A DNA stretch of 64,000 nt from Deefgea piscis (GTDB taxonomy: Bacteria; Pseudomonadota; Gammaproteobacteria; Burkholderiales; Chitinibacteraceae): NCBI RefSeq assembly GCF_013284055.1, contig NZ_CP054143.1, positions 2,852,001 to 2,916,000 on the forward strand, in the 5' to 3' direction. This document shows positions 8,961 through 17,747 of the stretch, piece by piece (position 1 is the stretch's first letter; the number at the start of each line of letters is the position of its first letter). A program made the translations under genes and the position numbers. The notes beneath the pieces were generated by a model that saw only the letters and a program-made list of their open reading frames with translations, was not told where the DNA came from and searched no databases.

Positions 8961-8988
8961 CTCTCTATTTATATACCCCATCTAAGAC

Positions 8989-10137
8989 ATGCAAAAGTCA
9001 AAAGCATTACTGCTGATCGCCGGGTTTTATTTTTGTTATTTTGCTTTTAACGGCCTGTTCTCTCCCTATTGGGGCTTGTATCTTGCCGAACTGTCGTTTC
9101 CTGCATGGCAAATCGGTATTCTGACGTCTCTGACGCAAATCAATCGAATTTATGCGCCAGCCCTATGGGGCTGGTTAGCTGATCGCAGTGGGCAACGGCA
9201 AAAAATATTACGTCTGGCGGGCGTGATGGGTTTGGTTTTTTTCTTGCCGCTACTGTTGACGCATTCGTTTTGGCCTTTATTGATTTCTGTGTGGATCGCG
9301 AGTTTTTTCTGGAGCTCGGCACTCCCCTTGGTTGAGGCGACGAGCATGACTTTGCTCGCCGGCAATAGCGGGGCGTATGCGCGACTACGCGTCTGGGGCT
9401 CAATTGGTTTTGTCGTTGCCGCTTTGCTGGCCGGCTATTTGATCGAAGCTTTCGGTGTTGGCGTGTTGCCAATGGCTGTAGTTTCCGTGATGGCCGGGCT
9501 GGCTATTTATTCTTTTTACGTGCCCGAAGCGCCTGCTCTGGTTAAAAATCAGCTAGCCAGCGTGAAATTTTTTGATGTTTTAGCCAAAACCGAAGTTAAA
9601 GCCTTATTGTTGGCGTGTTTTTTAATGGCGCTGGCCCACGGGGCTTATTACAGTTTTTATTCCATTTATATGGTGGAGCACGGTTATAGCAAGCGAGTTG
9701 TTGCTTGGTTATGGACTTTGGGGGTGATTGCTGAGATTGCGGTTTTCTGGTTGATGCCGTCGATTACGCAGCGCTTTAGCCTTAAAAAGATATTTTTATG
9801 GGGTTTGTTGCTGGCAGTATTGCGCTTTATGCTCATTGGCTTGGCAGCTGACTTTATTGTGCTTTTAATTGTGGCGCAATTGGCGCATGGCTTCACTTTT
9901 GGTAGCCATCATGCCGTGACGATGAGTTATATTCATCGTCATTTTTCTGGCGCGCATCAAGCCAAAGGGCAGGCATTAAATATTGCCGTGTCATTTGGTC
10001 TTGGTGGTAGCTTAGGTGGTATTTTGGCTGGCGTGCTGTGGCCGCAAGGCGGGGCGATGGTGTTTATGCTATCCGCTTGCATGGCGTTATTGGGGTTTGG
10101 TGTGGCTTGGGTCGGCATCAATAAAAATAATACTTAA
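8989..10137 (+). CDS. MFS transporter (LacY/HcaT-like)
   Basis: A 382-residue integral membrane protein with about 12 hydrophobic segments and the early loop WGWLADRSGQRQKILR, a version of the MFS loop 2-3 motif. The N-terminus (YFCYFAFNGLFSPYWGLYLAEL) resembles the 3-phenylpropionate permease/nucleoside-symporter-like group (HcaT-related). The substrate cannot be told from sequence. It stands alone between two structured intergenic regions. Confidence 0.8.
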   Translation: MQKSKALLLIAGFYFCYFAFNGLFSPYWGLYLAELSFPAWQIGILTSLTQINRIYAPALWGWLADRSGQRQKILRLAGVMGLVFFLPLLLTHSFWPLLISVWIASFFWSSALPLVEATSMTLLAGNSGAYARLRVWGSIGFVVAALLAGYLIEAFGVGVLPMAVVSVMAGLAIYSFYVPEAPALVKNQLASVKFFDVLAKTEVKALLLACFLMALAHGAYYSFYSIYMVEHGYSKRVVAWLWTLGVIAEIAVFWLMPSITQRFSLKKIFLWGLLLAVLRFMLIGLAADFIVLLIVAQLAHGFTFGSHHAVTMSYIHRHFSGAHQAKGQALNIAVSFGLGGSLGGILAGVLWPQGGAMVFMLSACMALLGFGVAWVGINKNNT

Positions 10138-10152
10138 TTTGCGCTTTATGGT

Positions 10153-10290
10153 TGCTTAGGCTTGATTTTGCCAAGCACCAAGGCGTTAAATTCAATCCTA
10201 GCATTGAGTGTTTAATATTCAATGCATAGAGGTATTGCCAGTGAGTGCTTACTGAGCATAGCCTCGCTTTAAATACATCAGTGTGAGGCT
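10153..10290 (+). promoter_or_regulatory. Structured leader with alternative hairpins before the DAHPS-like gene
   Basis: Three successive inverted repeats precede the start codon at 10294: TGCTTAGGC/GCCAAGCA (10153-10177, one bulge), GCATTGA/TCAATGC (10201-10225) and a long imperfect stem 10229-10245 with 10248-10265. The last part of that stem, AGCCTC (10260-10265), can instead pair with GAGGCT (10285-10290), which contains the GAGG ribosome-binding site 5 bases before the ATG. The two pairings exclude each other, so this is a plausible translational switch. No known riboswitch class was recognised. Confidence 0.4.
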
Positions 10291-10293
10291 TGC

Positions 10294-11310
10294 ATGATTA
10301 TTGTGATGAAGTTCAATGCCAGTGAAGCTGAGGTTGCAGCAGTCATTGCCTATATACGCAGCGCCGGTTTGACTGAACATGTTTCGCGGGGTGCGGAACT
10401 CGTGATTATTGGTGCCATTGGTGACGAAGACGCGCTCAATCCGGCGCGTTTTGAAATGCTCCCTGGCGTTGATCGGGTGTCTCGCGTGACCAAGCAGTAC
10501 CGTATCGTCGCACGCGATACCCATCCAGCGGGCTCGGTGGTTAAAATCCGTGGCATTCCTTTGGGTGGCCAGCAGATTCAAGTCTTTGCCGGTAGCAGTT
10601 CAATCGAAAATGCCGCGCAAATGGCTGCTTTGGCACAAGGCATTGTGGATTTGGGGTGTCCGTTTTTATGGGGCGATATCGCCCAAACGCTAGATGGTCC
10701 TTATCAATTGCAAGGCAATGAGCACGATAATTTGTCTTTGCTGCAGTCAGTGGCCAGCCAGTTTAAATTGCCCTTTGCTGCTGAATTAGTTGATTTGCAA
10801 ATGCTCGATGATTTGATGGCGCACGATGTGGATTTGATTCAAGTGGGCGCAGGGCAAATGCAAAATCGGATTTTACTCAAAGAATTAGGTCGGATTAATA
10901 AGCCGATTTTATTGCGGCGCGGTCATGCCGCAACACTGGCAGAATGGCTGATGGCAGCAGAATATATTGCGGCCGGTGGCAATCATCATATTGTTTTTTG
11001 TGAGCATGGCGCGCGCGCCTTGGGTAGTGAAGGGCGCAATGTATTCGACGTCGCAAGTATTGCATGGTTAAAGCAAGAGACGCATTTACCGGTGGTGGTG
11101 GACGCCAGCAGTGCGGCAGGTAAGTCTTGGCTGGTGCCATCTTTGGCGCAGGCGGCAGTCGCCGCAGGTGCCGATGGCATCTGGCTGGATGTACACCCTA
11201 ATCCGAATGCCGCTTGGCGCAATGCAGATCAGTCGCTTGATTTGTGCCAATTAACGACTTTGCTGTCGACCTTGCGCGCGATGGCTCCCGCGCTCAATCG
11301 TACGATTTAA
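10294..11310 (+). CDS. Degenerate DAHP synthase-like protein (class Ib, metal ligands lost)
   Basis: A 338-residue protein aligning end to end with class I-beta 3-deoxy-7-phosphoheptulonate synthases such as Thermotoga AroF: a ferredoxin/ACT-like domain (1-75) and a TIM barrel (about 85-335) with LIQVGAGQMQN, KPILLRRG, AAEYIAAGGN and AGADGIWLDVHPNP. All four usual metal ligands are replaced: Cys in AGPCS is Ser102, His in DPSH is Ser273, Glu in EVHP is Asp299 and Asp in SDG is Asn310. The KPRTS substrate loop is QTLDG (131-135), and the active-site ERG is EHG. It therefore probably lacks normal catalysis. It lies 19 bases before tyrA, so a regulatory or scaffold role in aromatic amino acid synthesis is possible. 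Automated annotation would likely call it aroF. Confidence 0.85.
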   Translation: MIIVMKFNASEAEVAAVIAYIRSAGLTEHVSRGAELVIIGAIGDEDALNPARFEMLPGVDRVSRVTKQYRIVARDTHPAGSVVKIRGIPLGGQQIQVFAGSSSIENAAQMAALAQGIVDLGCPFLWGDIAQTLDGPYQLQGNEHDNLSLLQSVASQFKLPFAAELVDLQMLDDLMAHDVDLIQVGAGQMQNRILLKELGRINKPILLRRGHAATLAEWLMAAEYIAAGGNHHIVFCEHGARALGSEGRNVFDVASIAWLKQETHLPVVVDASSAAGKSWLVPSLAQAAVAAGADGIWLDVHPNPNAAWRNADQSLDLCQLTTLLSTLRAMAPALNRTI

Positions 11311-11329
11311 ACTTTGGCGTTTTTATATT

Positions 11330-12211
11330 ATGCAGGCAGTAAAAAAATTGGTTTTACTGGGGACGGGTTTGATTTCTGGCTCGTTTGCCTTGGCATTAAA
11401 ACGCGCCCGTTTGGTTGAACACGTGGTTGGCGTTGGCCGAAATCTAGACAATCTTCAGCGTGCGCTCGATTTAAATGTGGTTGATGCCATCAGCGACGAT
11501 GCAGCGCATGCGGTTGTCGGTGCCGATTTGGTGTTTATTGGCACACCAGTTGGACAAATGGGCGCTTTAATGCAAAAAATCGCCCCTCATTTGTCTCGCG
11601 ATTGTATCGTGACCGATGGTGGCTCAACCAAGCAAGATGTCGCTGCTTTATATCAAGCTTATTTACCGCAGCAGTTGGCATACTGTGTACCAGGTCATCC
11701 AATTGCGGGTTCGGATTTATCGGGTGCCGCAGCCGCGCAATTTGGTTTGTATGAAGGGCGCCGCGTGGTATTAACGCCCTTGCCTGAATCGGATGCGGTG
11801 GTGATTGAACAAGTCCGAAATTGGTGGCTGGCCTGTGGCGCTCAGGTGTATCAAATGAGTGCTTTAGCGCATGATGAAATTTTTTCTTCAGTCAGCCATG
11901 TACCGCATTTGCTGTCTTTTGCGTATATGAATTCGGTGCTGGATCGCTACAATGCGGCTGAATGCTTGGATTTTGCTGCCAGTGGCTTTCGCGACTTTAC
12001 TCGCATTGCCGGTTCGCATCCGGATATGTGGCGTGATATTGCGCTGGCCAATCAAAGTGCCATTTTGAATGATTTACGCGCCAATATGCAGCAATTGCAG
12101 TCTTTAATCGAGTTGGTTGAATCGAGCGACGGTATCGCTTTAACGAATTACATTCAACGTGCAAGCTTGGCTCGAATTGAGTGGGGCAAGCCGTTAAAGG
12201 GTAAAAAATGA
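11330..12211 (+). CDS. tyrA: Prephenate dehydrogenase
   Basis: A 293-residue NAD(P)-dependent TyrA that oxidatively decarboxylates prephenate to 4-hydroxyphenylpyruvate for tyrosine. The Rossmann motif is VLLGTGLISGSFALAL (about 8-23), followed by DGGSTK, PGHPIAGSDLSGA and the helical dimerisation domain with SHVPHLLSFA. It ends without an ACT or chorismate mutase domain, so feedback control must come from elsewhere. It overlaps the next gene by four bases (ATGA). Confidence 0.94.
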   Translation: MQAVKKLVLLGTGLISGSFALALKRARLVEHVVGVGRNLDNLQRALDLNVVDAISDDAAHAVVGADLVFIGTPVGQMGALMQKIAPHLSRDCIVTDGGSTKQDVAALYQAYLPQQLAYCVPGHPIAGSDLSGAAAAQFGLYEGRRVVLTPLPESDAVVIEQVRNWWLACGAQVYQMSALAHDEIFSSVSHVPHLLSFAYMNSVLDRYNAAECLDFAASGFRDFTRIAGSHPDMWRDIALANQSAILNDLRANMQQLQSLIELVESSDGIALTNYIQRASLARIEWGKPLKGKK

Positions 12212-13197
12212 CTTATCAAGCAGCAGAGAATCGTTACGCCTCAATGCCTTATCGCCGCTGCGGTCATAGTGGCCTAAAGTTGCCCGCAATTTCTTTGGGA
12301 TTGTGGCATAACTTTGGCGATAACAAGCCCTTTGATAATAGTCGGGCGATGTTGTTACGCGCTTTTGATTTGGGGATTACGCATTTTGATTTGGCCAACA
12401 ATTATGGCCCACGTCCCGGTGCCGCCGAAGAAACCTTTGGCCGAGTTTTAAAGCAAGATTTACGCGCTTATCGTGACGAAATGATTGTAAGTACTAAGGC
12501 GGGCTGGGAGATGTGGCCTGGCCCTTATGGTGAATGGGGTAGTCGCAAATATTTAATGGCGAGTTTGGATCAGAGCTTGCAGCGTATGGGCTTAGAGTAT
12601 GTCGACATTTTTTATTCGCATCGACCAGACCCCGAAACGCCTATGGCAGAAACTATGGGCGCGTTAGATGCGATCGTGCGTCAAGGTAAGGCACTTTATG
12701 TCGGTATTTCATCTTATTCGCCAGCGCAAACTTTAGAAGCCGCCAGTATTTTACAAGCGCTGGGTACACCTTGCCTAATTCATCAGCCTAAATACTCAAT
12801 GTTCGAGCGTGAAATTGAACAAGGATTAACACAAGTGCTCAGTGACTCAGGAATAGGCAGCATTGCATTCTGTCCTTTAGCGCAAGGCTTGTTAACCAGC
12901 CGATATTTGAATGACATTCCTGCTGATTCTAGGGCTGCTGCACTCGATAATCATTTTCTAAATGGCGATGCGGTGACGCCGCGTCTGATGCAATTGCGCC
13001 AGTTGAATGACTTGGCCTTGCAACGTGGGCAAACCTTGGCGCAAATGGCTTTGGCATGGGCATTGCTCACGGTCACTTCCGTCATTATTGGCGCGAGTCG
13101 TGTTTCGCAGTTAGAAGAAAACGTCGGAGCGATTGCTAATTTAGCTTTTTCAGCGGCTGAATTGCAGGAAATAGAGCGCATTTTAGCGTCGACGTAA
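12208..13197 (+). CDS. Aldo/keto reductase, YghZ-type (L-glyceraldehyde 3-phosphate reductase)
   Basis: A 329-residue AKR14-like (YghZ/Gpr) oxidoreductase. Catalytic residues are visible in order: Asp and Tyr in FDLANNYGPRPG, Lys in STKAGW and His in YSHRPDPETP. The C-terminal NADPH-binding IIGASRVSQLEENVGA is present. E. coli YghZ reduces L-glyceraldehyde 3-phosphate and detoxifies aldehydes such as methylglyoxal. It is translationally coupled to tyrA by an ATGA overlap, with no obvious pathway link. Confidence 0.88.
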   Translation: MTYQAAENRYASMPYRRCGHSGLKLPAISLGLWHNFGDNKPFDNSRAMLLRAFDLGITHFDLANNYGPRPGAAEETFGRVLKQDLRAYRDEMIVSTKAGWEMWPGPYGEWGSRKYLMASLDQSLQRMGLEYVDIFYSHRPDPETPMAETMGALDAIVRQGKALYVGISSYSPAQTLEAASILQALGTPCLIHQPKYSMFEREIEQGLTQVLSDSGIGSIAFCPLAQGLLTSRYLNDIPADSRAAALDNHFLNGDAVTPRLMQLRQLNDLALQRGQTLAQMALAWALLTVTSVIIGASRVSQLEENVGAIANLAFSAAELQEIERILAST

Positions 13198-13220
13198 GGT
13201 GTAGCGAGTCCGTATAATTA

Positions 13221-13250
13221 AAAAACCAGCGTGTTCATCGCTGGTTTTTT
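13221..13250 (+). terminator. Intrinsic terminator before cmk
   Basis: AAAAACCAGCG (13221-13231) pairs with CGCTGG plus T-run (13239-13250) around a 7-base loop. It ends the tyrA-aldo/keto reductase unit. A TATAAT lies just upstream at 13213-13218. Confidence 0.85.
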
Positions 13251-13265
13251 AATTTAAGGAACAAT

Positions 13266-13937
13266 ATGAATCATTTTCCAGTGATTGCAATTGATGGCCC
13301 ATCCGCATCAGGCAAGGGTACGGTCGCGCAAAAGGTCGCCAATCAACTTGGTTTTGCTTATCTTGATTCGGGGGCGTTGTATCGCCTAACGGCATTGGCC
13401 GCGCAACGCGCAGGAGTGTTGTGGACTGATGAGGCGGCGGTGGCTGAGTTGGCGGCGAAACTGGATGTGGTCTTTGTTGGTGAGTCTATTTTGTTGTCGG
13501 GCGACGACGTTTCAGTCGAGATTCGTTCGGAATTGATTGGCTCTGGTGCTTCCCAAGTTGCTGCCTTGCCTGCAGTCCGCGTGGCCTTATTGCAAAGACA
13601 GCGTGCGTTTTCTGAGAAAGAGGGGCTGGTCGCCGATGGACGAGATATGGCCTCGGTCGTTTTTCCTCATGCGCAATTAAAAATCTTTTTATCCGCAACA
13701 CCTGAAGTTCGTGCGCAGCGCCGATTTAAGCAATTACTTGCTCGCAACGAGCCGGCCGATTTAGCGGTGATTACTGCTGATTTGCAAGCAAGAGATGAGC
13801 GGGATCGTTTACGAAGTGTTGCGCCGCTAGTTCAAGCTGCGGATGCTTACTTACTAGAAACGTCCAATTTATCGATTGAAGCGGCGGTGAATCAAGTCTT
13901 GCTTTGGTGGCGTGATAAATCGACTAAAACGCTCTAA
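13266..13937 (+). CDS. cmk: Cytidylate kinase
   Basis: A 223-residue CMP/dCMP kinase with the P-loop IAIDGPSASGKGT (about 7-19), YLDSGALYR, the substrate-binding DGRDMASVVFP and a late RDERDRLRSVAPL segment. Length fits the family. It is immediately upstream of rpsA, the classical order in proteobacteria, and a good promoter for rpsA lies in the gap. Confidence 0.97.
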   Translation: MNHFPVIAIDGPSASGKGTVAQKVANQLGFAYLDSGALYRLTALAAQRAGVLWTDEAAVAELAAKLDVVFVGESILLSGDDVSVEIRSELIGSGASQVAALPAVRVALLQRQRAFSEKEGLVADGRDMASVVFPHAQLKIFLSATPEVRAQRRFKQLLARNEPADLAVITADLQARDERDRLRSVAPLVQAADAYLLETSNLSIEAAVNQVLLWWRDKSTKTL

Positions 13938-13941
13938 GCAC

Positions 13942-13970
13942 TTGATAGAGCAAGAAGATTTCCGTATAAT
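13942..13970 (+). promoter_or_regulatory. Sigma-70 promoter for rpsA
   Basis: TTGATA (13942-13947) and TATAAT (13965-13970) are separated by exactly 17 bases, a near-consensus housekeeping promoter. It lies 119 bases upstream of the rpsA start, leaving a roughly 110-base leader, consistent with separate strong transcription of a ribosomal protein gene. Confidence 0.8.
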
Positions 13971-14089
13971 CGCCAGATTCGTTTTTGGCATGTGCTGATT
14001 TTGAATGCTCGCCCCATATTCGTGGGTCGGGATTGATTAACTAACCTGCTGGTGTATTCCACACTAGCTAATGGAATTTTCCACTAAAT

Positions 14090-15781
14090 ATGACTATTGA
14101 TACTATGGAAAGCTTTGCCGCCCTATTTGAGGAAAGCTTAACCCGTCAAGAAATGCGCTCGGGTGAAGTGATTACTGCTGAAGTGGTCGGTATCGACAAC
14201 AACTTCGTAACTGTGAATGCAGGTTTGAAGTCTGAATCGCTGATCCCGTTGGAAGAGTTCAAAAACGACAACGGCGAAATCGACGTTAAGATCGGTGATT
14301 TTGTTCCTGTTGCGATCGACAGCCTTGAAAATGGTTACGGCGAAACTAAGCTTTCTCGCGAAAAGGCCAAGCGCCTCGCGTCTTGGATCGAGTTGGAAGA
14401 CTGCCTCGAACGCGGCGAGATCATGTCTGGCGTTATTTCTGGCAAAGTAAAAGGCGGTTTGACTGTTATGGTCAACGGCTTGCGCGCTTTCTTGCCAGGT
14501 TCATTGGTTGACATTCGTCCGGTTAAAGATACCACGCCGTACGAAGGTAAAATGGTTGAGTTTAAAGTTATTAAACTTGATCGTAAACGCAACAACGTCG
14601 TTGTTTCACGTCGTGCAGTCCTCGAAGACTCACTAGGTGAAGAACGTCAGAAATTGCTAGAAACCTTGAAAGAAGGTTCGATTGTTAAGGGTATCGTTAA
14701 AAATATCACTGACTACGGCGCGTTCGTTGATCTTGGCGGTATTGATGGCTTGCTCCACATTACTGACTTGGCATGGCGTCGTGTTAAACACCCATCTGAA
14801 GTATTGGCAGTGGGTGATGAACTTGAAGCTAAGGTTCTCAAGTTCGATCAAGACAAAAACCGTGTATCTCTTGGCTTGAAACAATTGGGCGAAGATCCAT
14901 GGGTGGGTCTATCACGTCGTTACCCATCGGGCACTCGCATGTTCGGTAAAGTAACTAACTTGACTGACTACGGTTCATTCGTTGAAATCGAACAAGGCAT
15001 TGAAGGCCTGGTTCACGTTTCTGAAATGGATTGGACTAACAAGAACGTTCACCCATCTAAAGTTGTTTCTTTAGGTGATGAAGTTGAAGTGATGATCTTG
15101 GATATCGACGAAGACAAACGTCGTATCAGCCTCGGCATGAAACAATGCATGGCTAATCCATGGGATGATTTCGCAGAAAACTTCAAGAAAGGCGACAAAC
15201 TGAAAGGCGCGATCAAATCGATCACTGACTTCGGTGTGTTTGTTGGCTTGGCTGGCGGTATCGACGGTCTGGTTCACTTGTCTGACTTGTCTTGGCACGT
15301 TGCTGGTGAAGAAGCCGTTCGCAACTTCAAGAAAGGCGACGAAGTTGAAGCAATGGTTCTTTCTATTGATGTTGAAAAAGAGCGCATTAGCCTCGGCATC
15401 AAACAAATGGAAGGTGATCCATTTAACAACTACGTTTCTACGTCTGACAAAGGCGCGATCGTTAAGGGTACTGTTAAATCACTCGACGCTAAAGGCGCAA
15501 CAATTGCCTTGTCGGATGATGTAGAAGGCTACTTGCGTTCGACTGAAGTTTCGCGTGACCGTGTTGAAGATATCCGCACTGTTCTGAAAGAAGGCGACGA
15601 AGTTGAAGCTGTCATCATCAATGTTGACCGCAAAAACCGTTCGATCAACTTGTCAATCAAAGCGAAAGATCAAGCTGAACAAAGCGAAGCAATGAGCAAA
15701 TTGTCTTCTAGCGATGACAATGCAGGCACGACTAACCTCGGCGCATTGTTAAAAGCTAAATTGTCAGGCTCTGCTGAGTAA
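14090..15781 (+). CDS. rpsA: 30S ribosomal protein S1
   Basis: A 563-residue protein with six S1 (OB-fold) repeats; repeats 3-6 carry clear [25 protein letters not shown] and [13 protein letters not shown] type cores. S1 binds mRNA and helps initiation on the 30S subunit. No Shine-Dalgarno is visible before the ATG (TTTTCCACTAAAT), a feature shared with rpsA in other proteobacteria and associated with autoregulation there. Codon use is strongly biased to preferred codons. ihfB follows 14 bases later. Confidence 0.98.
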   Translation: MTIDTMESFAALFEESLTRQEMRSGEVITAEVVGIDNNFVTVNAGLKSESLIPLEEFKNDNGEIDVKIGDFVPVAIDSLENGYGETKLSREKAKRLASWIELEDCLERGEIMSGVISGKVKGGLTVMVNGLRAFLPGSLVDIRPVKDTTPYEGKMVEFKVIKLDRKRNNVVVSRRAVLEDSLGEERQKLLETLKEGSIVKGIVKNITDYGAFVDLGGIDGLLHITDLAWRRVKHPSEVLAVGDELEAKVLKFDQDKNRVSLGLKQLGEDPWVGLSRRYPSGTRMFGKVTNLTDYGSFVEIEQGIEGLVHVSEMDWTNKNVHPSKVVSLGDEVEVMILDIDEDKRRISLGMKQCMANPWDDFAENFKKGDKLKGAIKSITDFGVFVGLAGGIDGLVHLSDLSWHVAGEEAVRNFKKGDEVEAMVLSIDVEKERISLGIKQMEGDPFNNYVSTSDKGAIVKGTVKSLDAKGATIALSDDVEGYLRSTEVSRDRVEDIRTVLKEGDEVEAVIINVDRKNRSINLSIKAKDQAEQSEAMSKLSSSDDNAGTTNLGALLKAKLSGSAE

Positions 15782-15795
15782 GGGTATTAGCTAGA

Positions 15796-16080
15796 ATGAC
15801 CAAATCAGAACTCATTGCGAAACTTGCTGCTCGTTATCCGCAGTTGGTAGCAAAAGACGCAGAGTTAGCCGTAAAAACGATACTTGATGCGATGGCACGC
15901 AGCCTTTCGCAAGGCCAACGTATCGAAATTCGTGGATTTGGCAGCTTTGACCTGAACTACCGCCCGCCAAGGACTGGACGAAATCCAAAGTCGGGCACGA
16001 AAGTGTCCGTTCCGGAGAAGTTTGTTCCGCACTTCAAAGCGGGCAAAGAATTACGAGAACGTGTTGATATTGATGCGTAA
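15796..16080 (+). CDS. ihfB: Integration host factor subunit beta
   Basis: A 94-residue HU/IHF-family protein with the family signature [21 protein letters not shown], which forms the DNA-bending arm with its intercalating Pro. The start [11 protein letters not shown] and the linkage to rpsA identify the beta subunit. Together with IhfA it bends DNA at promoters and recombination sites. A strong terminator follows. Confidence 0.97.
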   Translation: MTKSELIAKLAARYPQLVAKDAELAVKTILDAMARSLSQGQRIEIRGFGSFDLNYRPPRTGRNPKSGTKVSVPEKFVPHFKAGKELRERVDIDA

Positions 16081-16100
16081 TTCTTAATTCATTGTGGCAT

Positions 16101-16133
16101 AAAAAAGGCGACACTTTCGAGTGTCGCCTTTTT
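16101..16133 (+). terminator. Intrinsic terminator after ihfB
   Basis: GGCGACACT (16107-16115) pairs with AGTGTCGCC (16120-16128) around a TTCG tetraloop, with an A-run before and TTTTT after. Confidence 0.93.
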
Positions 16134-16203
16134 GTTGGGTACTTAAACCAAAAAAATAATGTGTAATTAAGCTACAATATCAAAAACAGGAGGTTTTAAT
16201 ATA

Positions 16204-16509
16204 ATGCGATATTTATTTTGGGCAGTTAAATTTATAGCCTTTGTTATGCTATTTGGCTTTGCAATGCACAATGCAAATCCAGTAACATTGAATTTCTTCT
16301 TTAATTATACTTGGCATGCGCCACTGGCTTTGATTTTATTGGTATTTTTTGTTTCTGGTGCAGTGATTGGCCTTTTGGCAAGCCTAGGTCAGGTTATTCG
16401 CTTGCGTCGAGAACTCGTTGCTTTACGTAAAGAAAAGCGTCAACCGATTAATAGTATTGTTACCGCTCCTCCTACCGTCGCATTCGAACCGCCGCGTGAT
16501 GCCCTTTAA
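16204..16509 (+). CDS. lapA: Lipopolysaccharide assembly protein A
   Basis: A 101-residue membrane protein of the LapA (DUF1049) family: a first hydrophobic helix at about 5-25 (VKFIAFVMLFGFAMHNA), NPVTLNF, a second helix at about 40-62 and a basic cytoplasmic segment IRLRRELVALRKEKR. LapA and LapB act in the inner membrane to control LpxC degradation and LPS synthesis. A strong ribosome-binding site AGGAGG (16188-16193) precedes the ATG. TACAAT near 16173 may be a -10 box. Confidence 0.93.
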   Translation: MRYLFWAVKFIAFVMLFGFAMHNANPVTLNFFFNYTWHAPLALILLVFFVSGAVIGLLASLGQVIRLRRELVALRKEKRQPINSIVTAPPTVAFEPPRDAL

Positions 16510-16527
16510 TTTTTAAAGCGTTTATAC

Positions 16528-17700
16528 ATGATTGAAATCCAATTTTGGTGGTTAGCCATCCTACCTATTTTCTTTGGTGCTGGTTGGCTAGCCGCTCGTG
16601 TTGACATTAAGCACGTTATTGCCGAAAGCCATTCTTTGCCAATAGCTTACTTCAAAGCGGTTAATCATTTATTAGCCGGTGAAATGAATAAAGCAATTGA
16701 TATCTATATAGAAATCGCAAAGAATCATTCCGAAACAATTGAACTCCAAGTCACACTCGGACATTTGTTTCGTCGCAGAGGGGAGCTTGAACGTGCAATT
16801 CGCATGCATCAAAAAATCCTATCTCGTCGCGACTTAAGCGAGTCACAAAGACAGCAATCACAACTTGATTTGGCCATTGATTTTATTAAGTCGGGTTTAT
16901 TTGATCGCGCTGAGAAAATTTTGCACGATCTATCAAATACTGACTCTGCTCGGTTAGCGCGTGTAGAATTATTGGCAATTTATCAGCAAGAACATGAGTG
17001 GCAAAAAGCCATTGCAACCGCCGAACTACTTCGTGATGAAAGCAACAGTTTCCAGCATGAGATTGCTCAGTTTTACTGTGAACTAGCATCAGAAAGCCTG
17101 ATTCGTAATCAAAACGAAAAAGCAATTAACGAACTCAATCTGGCATTAAAAGAGCACCGCCATAGTGCTCGCGCTCGTCTGATGCTGGGTGAAATTGCGC
17201 TTTCAGAAGCACGGCCAGATGACGCAATTGAACATTGGCTAAAAATGCCAGCCCAAGACATCCATTACTTAGCACTCGCCGCAAGGCATCTTATTGCGGC
17301 CTTCCACAGCAAAAATCAACTTGCCGATGGCATTGCGCTATTAATTCGTTATGTTCAGCAGTATCCCGAATTAGATGTCGTTGATCTGATTTATGAACAA
17401 TTATTAGCGACAGCAGGCATTGATGCTGCTTATGATTTTGTTCGCGAACGTTTACGTGAACATCCAAGCATGCCGGGCCTGAAAAAATTATTAGATGCTC
17501 ATTTGTTGGTCGCACCTGCGGATCAAAAGTCTGAGCTAGAGGTCATTGGTAAACTACTGCACGACAATACCCGCAGTTACAGCATGTATTACTGTAGTGA
17601 ATGCGGCTTTAAAACCCGTCAATTTTTCTGGCATTGCCCTGGCTGCAATCAGTGGGAAACGTACGCTCCAGTTCGCGGAAAAAGCCGTTCAGTGGTGTAA
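16528..17700 (+). CDS. lapB: Lipopolysaccharide assembly protein B (TPR plus rubredoxin domain)
   Basis: A 390-residue LapB/YciM. One N-terminal membrane anchor (WWLAILPIFFGAGWLAAR) is followed by TPR repeats from about 40 to 320 and a C-terminal rubredoxin-like zinc domain, YYCSECGFKTRQFFWHCPGCNQW, with two CxxC pairs. It is an adaptor that promotes FtsH-dependent turnover of LpxC. It follows lapA by 18 bases, as in most gammaproteobacteria and betaproteobacteria. Confidence 0.96.
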   Translation: MIEIQFWWLAILPIFFGAGWLAARVDIKHVIAESHSLPIAYFKAVNHLLAGEMNKAIDIYIEIAKNHSETIELQVTLGHLFRRRGELERAIRMHQKILSRRDLSESQRQQSQLDLAIDFIKSGLFDRAEKILHDLSNTDSARLARVELLAIYQQEHEWQKAIATAELLRDESNSFQHEIAQFYCELASESLIRNQNEKAINELNLALKEHRHSARARLMLGEIALSEARPDDAIEHWLKMPAQDIHYLALAARHLIAAFHSKNQLADGIALLIRYVQQYPELDVVDLIYEQLLATAGIDAAYDFVRERLREHPSMPGLKKLLDAHLLVAPADQKSELEVIGKLLHDNTRSYSMYYCSECGFKTRQFFWHCPGCNQWETYAPVRGKSRSVV

Positions 17701-17747
17701 TTTATTGCATTGGTAATTATTAGATATAAAGCTTGATAGGAAGAATT

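Noticed and set aside
8872-8988. tRNA gene after pgsA, as seen in several proteobacteria
   Set aside because: No TTCGANNC T-loop, anticodon arm or CCA-like end; the gap holds only the two inverted repeats.
13213-13218. TATAAT just before the terminator upstream of cmk
   Set aside because: Its best -35 (TCGACG, 18-base spacer) is weak, and a transcript would run straight into the terminator hairpin.
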